Part shown: positions 44,993 through 55,313 of the stretch, one piece after another
Position numbering within the stretch: position 1 is the stretch's first letter
How the letters are laid out: every line of letters starts with the position of its first letter
NCBI GenBank assembly: GCA_002286855.1
Contig: NRSV01000037.1
Coordinates: 292,537 to 356,536 of the forward strand
Length of the DNA stretch: 64,000 nt
DNA from: Bipolaris cookei
Lineage: Eukaryota > Ascomycota > Dothideomycetes > Pleosporales > Pleosporaceae
Reading direction: 5' to 3'
Position numbers and translations under genes: made by a program
The notes under the pieces: generated by a model
What the model was told of the DNA's origin: nothing
The model's database searches: none
Seen by the model: only the letters and a program-made list of their open reading frames with translations

Positions 44993-45567
44993 GGTGGGCC
45001 AGCTATGCGAGCATTTCGGGCCTGAAGAGGCTGCAGCGAGGATAGTGTATACAAGAAAGCGTCCGGCGCCTGGTAGTAGGGATTCAACGTGTGCTCAACA
45101 AGAGTCGTGTGCGTGTTGAGGGCGAAGTCGTCTCAGCTCTGTCCGTTCCTGGCCGGCGGCGGAAGAGTACGCGCTACCGCCATAGCCACTGGGACGGTGT
45201 CGAGTCTCAGCCCGGTCAGCCCATGGCCGCGGCAACCCCACGTCTCTGACATGAGCCACACCGCAGTATCAGCGGGCACAACTGATGAAAATTCATGTAG
45301 AGAGAGCACCGTGAGTGTACATACATGACAGCGCGCGTGCCCCGCGTTCGCGACAGCGCTACATGGTACCTGCAACGGTGACGGCGCGGGTGCTGGCGCC
45401 CCATACATAGTAGCAGTAGCTCCATGTTCGTCATCTGCTCCACCAGTTCGCAGGCGTTCGCACAGCACACAGTCAGAGCCACTACGTACGTGTGCACTGA
45501 GCTTTTGTTGCGTGTTCTTGTCAGACCACTGCACTGCTCGCCCAACTGTCTACTCAAACTGCCCGCC
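44993..45567. promoter_or_regulatory. Shared divergent promoter region, INP1 / UsgS-like
   Basis: 575 bp between two start codons facing away from each other. No specific binding site is claimed. Confidence 0.5.
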
Positions 45568-46927
45568 ATGGACAAAATCGACATGGCCAACTTCGACGTG
45601 TCCAATTTCGACCCCAATGCCATTCTGCGGGGCGCCCAACTGACTCTAGTCGGTGGTATGTTGCTACTACCCATCAGGGTGTCGTGAGCTTCCACAGCTG
45701 TTGTCTGACAAACTACACAGTTAATCGAGCCCTCCAAAACCCGCGTCTCTTCACCTCAGACCACTACCGCCAGGCCGCCATAGCCGTAGCTGCCGGCGTC
45801 GCTATCCGCATCATCGTCGCCATTCCCGTACGTGCCGCAGCATAGCCTGACCAGGTCTACAGCAAACAGCGTCGCTTACATACTTCAGATTGTTGGTGTA
45901 CGGGTGCTACTATGGATCCTCTCGCTGTTTGTCGATATGAGCCAGACGCAGTTGGACGAAACTATCATAGATGGCCTCCACTTCCTTGAGCACTCGGTGC
46001 TTCAGGTGCCCTTCTTCCTCATGACGCTGATGCGCTATGTGACGCCGACACTCGACCAAATGTAAGTCATCACCAATCGTACTCGACCCCGTCTAACCGC
46101 CATCTTTACAGGTTCATGGACTCGCTGCGCTGGGTCGACGAGACGTACGTACAAAAGCACAAGACGGACGACCCGCACAACCTCCGCGCCATGTACTATC
46201 CCAACCTTGAAAAGTACCCCGACCACGCACCCAAGCCGGAGAAGGAGAAGAAGCCCCTCAAGCAGACTGTGATAATGTACGCCACAAAACAGAGCAGAAA
46301 GGCTGCCATTTCACTGGGAGTCTTGGCTCTCTCCTATGTACCCTACATTGGACGCTTCGTGCTTCCAGCTGCCAGTTTCTACACATTCAAAAAGTCGGTG
46401 GGAACTCAGCCAGCAGCTGCCATTTTCGCAATGTCTCTCCTCTTCCCTCGCAGGTACTTGGTCAGCTTCCTGCAAGCCTACTTTTCTTCTCGCACGCTTA
46501 TGCGTGAGCTGGTAAGTTCCGCTTTCGGTATCTCCCAAACCTTATTCCACTGACATCCCGTAAGCTCGAGCCGTACTTCAGCCGTGTCCGTTACACCACG
46601 GAGCAGAAGAAGCTTTGGTTCAGAGACCGCGCCGGGGTCCTTTTTGGGTTTGGCCTAGGCTTCTACATCTTTGTCAAAATTCCACTCGTCGGCGTCCTTA
46701 TTTACGGTCTCGCTGAAGCCTCGACAGCATATCTCATTACCAAAATCACCGAACCACCTCTGCCGCCGACCGAAGCCGAAAAGTTCAAGCAAGAGTCGCT
46801 CCGTTGGAAGAACAAGCACGAGTTTCTCAATCTACCCTGGCAGCACATGGACGAATATAATCTGGCAATGCACAAGCCCAAAGAGCAGTCTGAAGTGCGT
46901 CAGACTCCGAGGAAAACATTTAGCTAG
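45568..46927 (+). CDS. UsgS-like multi-pass transmembrane protein
   Basis: Five exons (45568-45655, 45721-45827, 45889-46061, 46112-46511, 46565-46927), all GT-AG, encode 376 residues. The protein matches my memory of the fungal membrane family annotated as UsgS, of unknown biochemical function and reminiscent of EI24-type proteins. Landmarks: NAILRGAQLTLVG before intron 1, RALQNPRLFTSDHYRQAA, a first membrane helix AVAAGVAIRIIVAIPIVGV spanning intron 2, LQVPFFLMTLMRY, and the highly conserved-looking WVDETYVQKHKTDDP. Further hydrophobic helices are ISLGVLALSYVPYIGRFVL, AAIFAMSLLFP and LFGFGLGFYIFVKIPLVGVL. The C-terminus is polar. At least five hydrophobic segments imply a membrane protein; location is unknown. 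The gene structure is strong because every splice restores phase and sequence flow. Confidence 0.82.
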
Positions 46928-47429
46928 GACGGCATAATGCCCACCCCGCTTGGCCCAAACTGAGAGCAGCCCCTCCGCCATGACGTACACGCAGCTTATT
47001 TCCGTGGGAGCAATGGCGGCCAGGTTCAATTAGGCAGTTGGCGGCCAAGCGCAATGGACTGCTACGCTATCTAGTATGGCGGGACGATGATGTCCGAACT
47101 GGACATGCCCCGCAGTGGGGTTGACTCGTCTTGTAATGGGAGATAGCCTGATAGCTCCATTCGATGATATATAACGTAACCACATCGTATCACTAAGCTT
47201 ATCATAGAGGATTTATCGATAGTTTGAGAGAGAATGTGCGGCATCTTCGACAATTGGGTGTTGTGGAGATAACAATACATGGTCTGACCCTTTCGGCATC
47301 CCCCTTCGTCCGCCTGCCGTTACATCATGAGCCCCTCTTTTTGTAATAGATTGTGTTTGCTCTTTCTTTACTCCCTTTTGATTTTCATTTCAGTCTCAAT
47401 TCTTAACTTGCAAATTTCAAACCGTTACT
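46928..47429. promoter_or_regulatory. Formamidase upstream region with HGATAR cluster
   Basis: The 502-bp region contains at least five HGATAR sites, the AreA/NIT2 recognition sequence: AGATAG 47141, TGATAG 47149, TTATCA 47199, TTATCG 47213 and AGATAA 47267. This fits nitrogen-catabolite control of the downstream formamidase gene. It also contains the UsgS-like 3' UTR. Confidence 0.6.
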
Positions 47430-49199
47430 ATGGGTAAAGATGCCATCCGATACGCGGCCAAAGTCGCTCTAGACAAACCAGCAGCAGAGCAAGAATGCTT
47501 GCACGTGTGTCTCCCGCATCTCACTCACATATAACTATTCCATTCTAACCCCAAACCCCCACTCTTAGAACCGCTGGCACCCCGAAACCCCTTCGTACGC
47601 CACCATCAAGCCCGGCGAAGTCGTCAAGATCGAATGCGTCGACTGGACCGGCGGCCAAATCGGCAACAACGACTCAGCCGACGACGTGCGTGACGCTGAC
47701 CTCACAAAGATCCACTATCTAACCGGTCCCTTTGACATTGAGACTGCGGAGCCCGGTGATGTGCTTGTAGTTGAAATTCAGGATGTGCAGCCGTTGGATG
47801 AGCAGCCATGGGGTTTTACGGGCATCTTTGCGAGAGAGAATGGAGGTGGGTTCTTGGATGAGATTTATCCTGAGCCGTAAGTTTTTTAATCTCACGAATT
47901 ACTTATGTGTGAATGTGTGGTTTTGAAGGGGGAGAACGAGGGCTGATAGTAGAGAAGAGCAAAAGCGATATGGGATTTCGAAGGGATATTCTGCAGCTCC
48001 AGACACATTCCTGGCGTAAGATTCGCTGGCTTGATTCATCCGGGAAGTAAGTTCTCTCCCTATCCTTTGCGCAAGAAAAAAAAGCTCCTAAATATAAGGG
48101 ATATAATCCATATCTGACTCCAACAACAACAAAAGTCCTCGGCTGCGCGCCCTCGCACGAAATCCTCGAAACCTGGAACAAGCGCGAAGCAGAACTAATC
48201 TCCACGCACACGCACCTCAACCGCATCGTCGCTCAACCGCCTCAACCCCTTAACACGCACGCCGGCACTGCAACCGGAGATCTCAAATCTAAAATTGCAC
48301 AACAAGGCGCCCGCACTATTCCCGGCCGCCCCGAACACGGCGGAAACTGCGACATCAAGAATCTCTCACGCGGCTCAAAAGTCTACCTACCCGTTCACGT
48401 CCCCGGGGCCAAATTTAGCGTCGGCGACCTCCACTTTAGCCAGGGCGACGGCGAGATTTCGTTCTGTGGTGCGATTGAAATGGCGGGCGTAATTACGCTC
48501 AAGTTTAGTGTTATGAAGGGCGGGATGAAGCAGCTTGATATGAAGAGTCCGATTTATGTGCCTGGGCCTGTGGAGCCGCAGTTTGGACCCGGGAGGTATA
48601 TTTACTTTGAGGGGTTTAGTGTGGATGAGACGGGGAAACAGCATTACATGGATGCGACGGTGGCGTATCGGCAGACGTGTTTGAGGGCTATTGAGTATTT
48701 GCGGCGGTATGGTGAGTTTGGTAGTCTTTTCTTTCTGAGTGTTTTTTTGGTTCTCTTCAGCTCTTTCTACCCTCCTCCTCCCCCCTCCCCCCCTTTTTTT
48801 TCCCCTGCTTACTCCATGATTCTTCTTTTTCTTTTCAACATGGGGTTTGTTTTGAACGTCCTCAACTTTGCCATGGGATGAACGTGCTATGAAACACTTC
48901 GAATTTCCTTATATCTCCTTGTTTGTTTGTTTTTTCTGGAGTTTACCAGGTTTCCTCCACATCCTACATATTTATTTATTTTAGCGCTAACCGAGACAAT
49001 TCAAACAGGCTACAGCGACTATCAAATCTATCTGCTGCTCTCCTGTGCACCGGTACAGGGACATGTGGCGGGCATTGTCGATATCCCCAACGTGTGTACG
49101 ACTATGGGTCTGCCAATGGATATCTTTGACTTTGATATCAGCCCGCATGTTCCGGCTACGAAGAGAGATCTTGGTACTTGCGCGTTTGCGTCAAAGTAG
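47430..49199 (+). CDS. fmdA: Formamidase (FmdA/AmdA acetamidase-formamidase family)
   Basis: Hydrolyses formamide to formate and ammonia, letting the fungus use amides or cyanide breakdown products as nitrogen source. Exons 47430-47504, 47569-47876, 47958-48046, 48136-48711 and 49009-49199 encode 412 residues, the expected length for fungal FmdS/FmdA. All introns are GT-AG; intron 4 is long (297 nt) with a CT-rich tract. Landmarks: HNRWHPETPS at the first splice, VDWTGGQIGNNDSADDV, FTGIFARENGGGFL, AIWDFEGIFCSSRHIPGVRFAGLIHPGILGCAPS running over exons 2-4, RPEHGGNCDIKNL and GDLHFSQGDGEISFCGAIEM, the metal/catalytic region of the family. The last exon reads LLLSCAPVQGHVAGIVDIPN. The acceptor of intron 2 (GAAG before A-GCA) is chosen by frame. 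Confidence 0.93.
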
Positions 49200-49786
49200 G
49201 ATGCCTACCCCGCGGTGCATGCTTGATATGCGGCTGCTTGTTTTTGTTTAGTCGCTGGGGGAGTTCTCAGATGCGGTTATTACCAAATGGCCCATGTATG
49301 TATTTTGAACTTAGTTGTCTCAGAAGAAATGATTACAAACCCATAGGATCGTTGTGGTTCTCTGCCTAGGATGTGGAGGGGTGGGAGAAATATCCTGCAA
49401 TACCCGCACCACCGCGACAGCGGGTTAGGAGCGTTGATGGGTGCAAAACTTAAATTCCCAAACCTAACGTTCCGCTTGTCCCCCGGTTCTAAGGAGAGTT
49501 TTTTTTCCGTGGTCTGTGTTGACCCGTATCGATTAGAAAGGGCCGATTTATTCGCCCTGATGTTGGGGTTGAGACAGCCACTCAAGGGAGAACAGAAAAG
49601 AAATAAAACATGATGCTCCGGATTACGAGCGAGGATGGGTTTCCTTTGAACCGTATCTGTAAACTTTCGCTTTGTCCCGTGCAATCTCGATCTTGATCTT
49701 GATTCGATTAAATAACTGATGGAGACAGGTGGCATGCCTCAGGATGGAGAGAATTTGTGAAAGTGGAAGACAAATAACGTAAAGCA
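49200..49786. other. Intergenic region before pogo hairpin element
   Basis: 587 bp with no recognised gene. It leads directly into the inverted-repeat element. Confidence 0.55.
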
Positions 49787-50848
49787 CCACCGAGCCGGAC
49801 ACTTTTTCTTGGCATCGCGAACATCACTTGCAAAGTAACATGTCCCAACTACGTAAAGATACATTAACTCAGAGAGAAGGCAGAATTACTCTTGCTATTC
49901 AGGCCTATCGTACGGGCCAGTTTAAGAGCATTCGACGCGCTGCTGCTGTCTACAACGTTCCTTTTCAGCGGCTTTCTGATCGGCTGAAGAGAATCACATT
50001 TCGGCCCCAAGCATCCCTAAACTGCCATAAGCTTACTATAACTGAAGAGCAAACAATCTTATGGTATATCTTTGACCTAGACTCACGAGGATTTGCTCCC
50101 CGACTGTGCGAAGTAGCAGATATGGCAGAGAAACTACTGCGCGTACGAGATGGCCAGCCTTTAGGCAAGAACTGGGCAAAGCGATTTATATCGCGTTTGG
50201 ACAAGCTTAAAACAGCTTTCAATCGAGCAAAAGACCGCCAGAGAATACAGCAGGAAGATCCAGAGGTTATCAACGCGTGGTTTGAGCTCGTACGAGGGAC
50301 AATTAAGAAGTATGGGATTCATTTAGACGACATCTACAACTTTGATGAAACTGGCTTTCAGGTGGGCGTAATTGGTTTAATGAAGGTAGTTACAGGCGCA
50401 GAGTGTCGTACGAGACCTACTCTTACGCAGCCAGGCAATCGCGGGTGGGTTGCAGTCATTCAGAGTATCTGCGCTGCGGAATACGCTACCCCGCCATTCA
50501 TTATCTACAAAGGACGCGTTCACATCTCTGCTTGGTACGAAGAAGTAGATATACCATAAGATTGTTTGCTCTTCAGTTATAGTAAGCTTATGGCAGTTTA
50601 GGGATGCTTGGGGCCGAAATGTGATTCTCTTCAGCCGATCAGAAAGCCGCTGAAAAGGAACGTTGTAGACAGCAGCAGCGCGTCGAATGCTCTTAAACTG
50701 GCCCGTACGATAGGCCTGAATAGCAAGAGTAATTCTACCTTCTCGCTGAGTTAATAAATCTCCACGTGGTTGGGGCATGTTACTTTAGAAATGATGTTCG
50801 CAATGCCAAGAAAAAGTGTCCGGCTCAGTGGTCTGTCCGGCTCAGTGG
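49787..50848. mobile_element. Palindromic pogo/Fot1 transposon derivative (285-bp arms)
   Basis: The left arm 49787-50071 and right arm 50547-50831 are inverted copies of the same 285 bp. They contain the terminal motif CCACYGAGCCGGACAC and the first about 75 codons of a pogo-type transposase. The inner two-thirds of the arms look identical by eye; the outer part has several differences. The 475-bp loop continues the left-hand transposase up to the first DDE aspartate. On the right, a second copy of the terminal motif follows at 17-bp spacing (to 50848). No clean TA target duplication was found. This is the 5' end of an element duplicated head to head with the rest deleted. Confidence 0.88.
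49840..50559 (+). pseudogene. Truncated pogo/Fot1 transposase
   Basis: From the ATG at 49840 (MSQLRKDTL) the frame encodes an N-terminal Psq-type helix-turn-helix (LAIQAYRTGQFKSIRRAAA), a CENP-B/Tc5-type DNA-binding region (FDLDSRGFAPRLCEVADMA, then GQPLGKNWAKRFISRLDKL) and the beginning of the DDE_1 superfamily endonuclease (DIYNFDETGFQVG) including the first catalytic Asp. The protein ends at 50559 after 239 residues, in the right inverted arm. The second and third catalytic acids are absent, so no active enzyme is expected. A minus-strand copy of the first about 75 codons lies in the right arm (50778 downward). Confidence 0.88.
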
Positions 50849-51130
50849 TTTTTTAGGTTACCTTATGTGGAAGTGCTCCTATGAGGTACAAATGGATATC
50901 ATACCAGAAGGCGCGCCATAGTGGACGAAATTTGCATCCACAGTTGGGATCAATCAAGAAGCAAAACAATCAAATTAATAGGAAACAACGTACAACAGGT
51001 CGTTTATATATCTAGTGTCGAGCGGTAGCCATCAACATTCCTTAATCATAGACATACGGCCATGAAAGAAGCAAAAACATTATCTAGAACCCATTTATTC
51101 TGTATATATCACAATGTTAATTGGCTCCGA
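50849..51130. other. Spacer between pogo hairpin and exonuclease gene
   Basis: About 280 bp, AT-rich, the probable 3' UTR of the exonuclease gene. No feature was recognised. Confidence 0.5.
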
Positions 51131-53338
51131 TTATATCTCACATGCTACCCCAACTTCTACGCCCACAAACTTAACCACATTCCTCAGCAGATCCATGCCT
51201 GTCCTCTCACACGCCAACAGCAAGCTGTCCACACCCGGTATCCGCTCCAATTCCTCCTGCGTCTGTGGCCGCGCACGCACAATCAAGTCTAGCGTGTGCG
51301 GCGAGACGATGGGCGGAGCGGTAGGCGGGCGGCGTTCTGGGAGTTTGCTCATGACGAGTTTGCTGAATGCTAGGAGTTTGGATCTTGCAATGCGGGAGGA
51401 AGGGCTGAGATCGCGATCCGATATCGATGGTGCTTGTTTTGAAGAGGCACGGGATAGGCTCTTTCGGATGGTAGACACCGATTTCGAAGGTGTTGTTACG
51501 TTTGCTGCGAGGGAAAGTGCATGGGATATGGATGGTTCTTGAGAAAAAATCCTCTCTTGTCTTGCGCGAGGGGCGGGGTTAGTGAGGAGGGGAACAGTTT
51601 TTAAGTTATGCAAGTATTTAAGGTGTGGTGATATCTCATGGGGTTCATGAACATCATGGTCTATGTGATTCTGCTTTGTTGGGCTCTCGGTCCACTTGCG
51701 CTTTGTGCCAGAGCTTTCTTGCCGATTGCTTGAATTGCCAAAATCCAAAGATAGGAGTGTATCTTCGGAGTCGTAATCTGACTCGTTGTCTTTCAGAGCG
51801 GTGCCATCTGCGTTAAGCTTGGACTCGGCTAGAGTGAAAGATAAACCGGTATGTAGTTGAGGCACTTTTGGTGCTGGGCCGTCGAAAGCTAGGGAAGATG
51901 ATGAGTCTGATGAGAACTGACAAGCCATCTGAATGCGGCGTGATGTGCGGGGAACTTGCGCTTCTTCTTCCTTGGACATTGAAGGTTTGTCCGTGCTGGC
52001 TTGCTTCTCGATACCGTTTTTTGTTAGGAACTCCGAAATGATCTGGAGCCACTCATCTCCGTAATTCTGCTGTTGAACCTTCCCCACACCTCTGATCGCA
52101 AGCAGAGCAGGTGTGTCCAGGGGACGTGCCCGTGCAATGGCGCTGAGCAAAACATCGGAAATTACACGCGTTGGTGGTATGTTTCCCTTCTCTGCAAGAA
52201 GCGCTCGACGCACAAGCAGCTCTTCATAAAGAGCCTGTGAAGTCTCGTCAAGAGGTTCCAAGCTCTTTTTTTCAGCCGGTGCTTTAGAAGTTGTTGATGT
52301 TAGACTGCTCTTTACCGGCTTGACACCAAAAAATTCCGCTGTTGTGATGGTTGTACCATCCCCAACATCTAAGACGATTGGATCGTCCCTTGACGCTCTC
52401 CCGCTTGGGTACCTTTCCGCATATATTGGTGGAGGTGGCGTCGGCTTCATGGCGAGTCTCTTTGCATTCATGCATTTATAAAGCATGAAACCGGCGTAAG
52501 CATCCCCGGCTGCATATTCGATCTGCTCTTCTGATAACGGCTTGCTCCAGTTACTTGTCCTCACAGCACCCTTGTACAGTGGCAAACCGAGCTGTTCTTC
52601 CACTTGTTGTGCCAAGCTCACCAATTTGACGGTTACATACTCTGGTCTACGAGGCCCGAACTTTACCAGCCGGTGTAGATGACTCAATTCAATGGCACCT
52701 TTCGGCTGGAGTCCAAAATATCGGCTTAATCTTGAGAAATCGGCTTTCAATATGTTGACCCCTGCCTTTCCGATATTTGGATCCTCAATGATCTTCCTCA
52801 ATGAAGGCGCAATGATGTCGCTGCTTGTCTTTCCTTGATGCAGTCCGATGTGGATCAGCCCGATCTTGTCTTCAGAAGCAATCTGAATTAGACCGACTTT
52901 ATATTGAAGAGTGTCTTCTACCCAATACCCCCAAGGCCACTCCATGTCGAATCCAATAATAGGCTCGTTGAGAAATCGCTGGGCAATGGCTTCCGACTCT
53001 GCCTTTGTTTTGCTATACATAATTTCAATCTCCTTGCCCTCCGGCCCCCGGTAAAAGCGGTGGCTCCACCATAAGGGCGGCGCAGGTTGATCTGAAGAGA
53101 AGCCATATGATCGGAGGGTGGTGGGTTGTGCTTTGGGCAATTGCAAGGAGAAGGAAAGTGGCCATTGTGAAGTTGTTAACTTGATAGTGGAAGCGACTTC
53201 GGCTTTAGTGGAGGGGGGAGCAGCCATCAGATGCCGTCTACAACTCCAAAGCAGACTCGGTGAGCTCCGCCTGCTGCGGTGGATCGTCGTAGAAAGCATG
53301 GGGAGGCTGCGCGATCGTGAGGGGTGCAGGGTCGCCAT
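51131..53338 (-). CDS. DEDDy 3'-5' exonuclease with two HRDC-like regions
   Basis: Intronless, 735 residues from the ATG at 53338; an internal ATG at residue 38 (MAAPPSTKAE) is also reasonable because the first 37 residues are basic and could be a mitochondrial leader or noncoding. The DnaQ-like exonuclease domain (about residues 105-300) shows Exo I FDMEW, Exo II NILKADFSRL and Exo III YAAGDAYAGFMLY, the DEDDy pattern with tyrosine, as in WRN-type nucleases. An HRDC domain follows at about 365-435 (RALLAEKGNIPPTRVISD, then ALLAIRGVGKVQ). After a disordered, basic linker, a second HRDC-like block lies at the C-terminus (LVMSKLPERRPPTAPPIVS, then LERIPGVDSLLL). No helicase motifs are present. 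A role in DNA or RNA end processing is inferred from the domains. Confidence 0.85.
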   Translation of the reverse strand: MATLHPSRSRSLPMLSTTIHRSRRSSPSLLWSCRRHLMAAPPSTKAEVASTIKLTTSQWPLSFSLQLPKAQPTTLRSYGFSSDQPAPPLWWSHRFYRGPEGKEIEIMYSKTKAESEAIAQRFLNEPIIGFDMEWPWGYWVEDTLQYKVGLIQIASEDKIGLIHIGLHQGKTSSDIIAPSLRKIIEDPNIGKAGVNILKADFSRLSRYFGLQPKGAIELSHLHRLVKFGPRRPEYVTVKLVSLAQQVEEQLGLPLYKGAVRTSNWSKPLSEEQIEYAAGDAYAGFMLYKCMNAKRLAMKPTPPPPIYAERYPSGRASRDDPIVLDVGDGTTITTAEFFGVKPVKSSLTSTTSKAPAEKKSLEPLDETSQALYEELLVRRALLAEKGNIPPTRVISDVLLSAIARARPLDTPALLAIRGVGKVQQQNYGDEWLQIISEFLTKNGIEKQASTDKPSMSKEEEAQVPRTSRRIQMACQFSSDSSSSLAFDGPAPKVPQLHTGLSFTLAESKLNADGTALKDNESDYDSEDTLLSLDFGNSSNRQESSGTKRKWTESPTKQNHIDHDVHEPHEISPHLKYLHNLKTVPLLTNPAPRARQERIFSQEPSISHALSLAANVTTPSKSVSTIRKSLSRASSKQAPSISDRDLSPSSRIARSKLLAFSKLVMSKLPERRPPTAPPIVSPHTLDLIVRARPQTQEELERIPGVDSLLLACERTGMDLLRNVVKFVGVEVGVACEI

Positions 53339-54341
53339 CGGCGCTAGGAAGCACAGACTGCCATGTACGCGCTATCACGTGAGCGCCCGTTAGCGCGTTT
53401 GACCTTGTTCTCACTATTACTTGCAGCACGCTGTTATCACCTGCAGTCGCAATGCCATTGCGAGCTTCATCATCAAACTCCTTGGCTTCGCCTCTGGGAA
53501 CGTCACTAGTACGGTTCCGAATAATCTCTCTTATTTTCAGTTCAAGAATGCCACATCCTAACTAATAATGACCGCATCAAAAACAATCGCACAGCCCCAT
53601 TGCCTTAGTGTCCACATCTTTGGGCGAAGCCCTCGATGTCGTAATCCGTTTCCTGAAATCAACCTGTTTTTTCGCCTCGGGCGTCGATTGTTTGCATCCG
53701 ATTCTTGCCCATCAATATGCCGAAGAGCTGAGCATGTCCCGGGACGCCTCATGGAGACCCGAACGAACCAACTTTTAACGAGCTATGCTGAGACCTGTCT
53801 CTCCATCGCATACTGGTTCAAATCCTTGCGTAACCGTTCTGGACAAGGCCTTGGATCAGAATCTTGGATAAGCTGACATACATCATGACGGGGCGTAAAT
53901 CCTGTGGCATCACCGACAACCCAGTCTTTGCACTGAATGCCAAGATTTGCCTTGGACTCTTACCTTGAACGCCTCACCAGGAGAAGCAATAGATTGCCCA
54001 ATTAGGTAACAGCTTATTACTTCTTTGATACACTTCGGGATTGCAATGTGGTTTTTGCCAAGACGCGACACCTGGGCCCTCGTGCAGTACCCGTTTCAAG
54101 GATACGCGAAACAGCCTTCGTGAGCACAACATCTGCCCTATGCATTGATCACGGTGCGACAGCTTGTGGTACAGCTCTTGCATTCTTGCCTTGGGGCCGC
54201 GTATGCCTGTTTCGTATATTAAGGTAGACATTCTCCCATTAGGCTTGCAGGGCCGCATTCATACTGAGATACCACTCTACTTGACCTGCTCAAACGACTG
54301 TTTTCCGATTTCGCATATTTACTACGAACATCACGAAGACC
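53339..54341. other. Divergent intergenic region exonuclease / PEBP
   Basis: 1.0 kb containing both promoters. Short frames at 53558-53876 and 53974-54258 have no recognisable content. Confidence 0.55.
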
Positions 54342-55185
54342 ATGTTTTTCTGCACATCGATATTGGCTATGGCCATTACTGGCCTTGTACAGGCACAGGC
54401 ACCGCCTGGTTTCACACCTCAGGCTGCAAACAAACTCGAGGTCATTTTCAACTCCACAATGATCGATACCCCAGGCCAACTAATACCAAGAGCCGGTAAG
54501 TATTGTGTGATATTCACCATGTTTACTGGAGACAGCATCTGACTTGTATCTAGCCGCGGCAAGCCAGCCCAAACTTGCCCTATCCAGTGCCTTGATCAAC
54601 ATGAACGAACAATACATGTTCATCATGCTAGACCTAGACGTCCCACCAGCAAATGGCACCACAGAACGCCGCGTACTCCTGCACTGCATGAACACCGGCT
54701 TCCGAGCAACAAGGCAGCAACTCAGCGGCGCAGCCAGACTTCTCGTGTCATCCCAAACAGGCCCGGCAGCATATCTTCCTCCCAACCCGCCACCAGTCGA
54801 CACAGTACCGCATCGCTACGTCGAGCTATTGTTCAGACAACCTTCTAACCTCAGCGTTTCTGGATCAGCTTTTGCCAATGTCCAAGATCGCATCAATTTC
54901 GACATTGAGGCTTTCATGTCGGAAAACAGCGTGAGCGCTCCTCTTGCGGCGAACTACTTTCACGTAGATGGACGAGCGAGTGCGGCATCGGCGACTGGGT
55001 CAGCGGCTTCGGTGAGCGGGGCACCAGTAACAGCGACGGGAGTGTCGCCGAGTGGTACTGGTACGGGAGCTGTACCTTTGAGTACGCTAGTACCGTTTGA
55101 GGGCGCAGCTAGTAAAGCGAGCGTTCCGGTTAGGACGGCGGCGCAGCTTGGTGGCTTAGCATTGTTTGCTCTGTTGGTCTTGTAA
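54342..55185 (+). CDS. Secreted, probably GPI-anchored PEBP-family protein
   Basis: Phosphatidylethanolamine-binding (PEBP/RKIP/YbhB-like) fold. Exons 54342-54495 and 54554-55185 (intron 54496-54553, GT-AG) encode 261 residues. Signal peptide MFFCTSILAMAITGLVQA, then the mature domain with YMFIMLDLDVPPANGT (the family's DxD-P ligand-site strand) and LLHCMNTGF, followed by HRYVELLFRQPSNL, equivalent to the PEBP HRYxF region. After the domain there is a Ser/Thr/Ala/Gly-rich stalk of about 70 residues and a C-terminal hydrophobic tail (LGGLALFALLVL), the layout of a GPI-anchored cell-wall protein. Ligand unknown. Similar secreted PEBP-like proteins exist in many plant-associated ascomycetes; involvement in infection is not shown. 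Confidence 0.83.
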
Positions 55186-55313
55186 GATAAGCTGAATGAT
55201 GTGTATATTTAGTTATGCCTTGATGATATTTTATCTGAATTTACTTTGATGTTTTTGAATTCCTGACTTGTAAATCCTCTAAACATTGCCATATTGCCGT
55301 GACGATATAGCTC

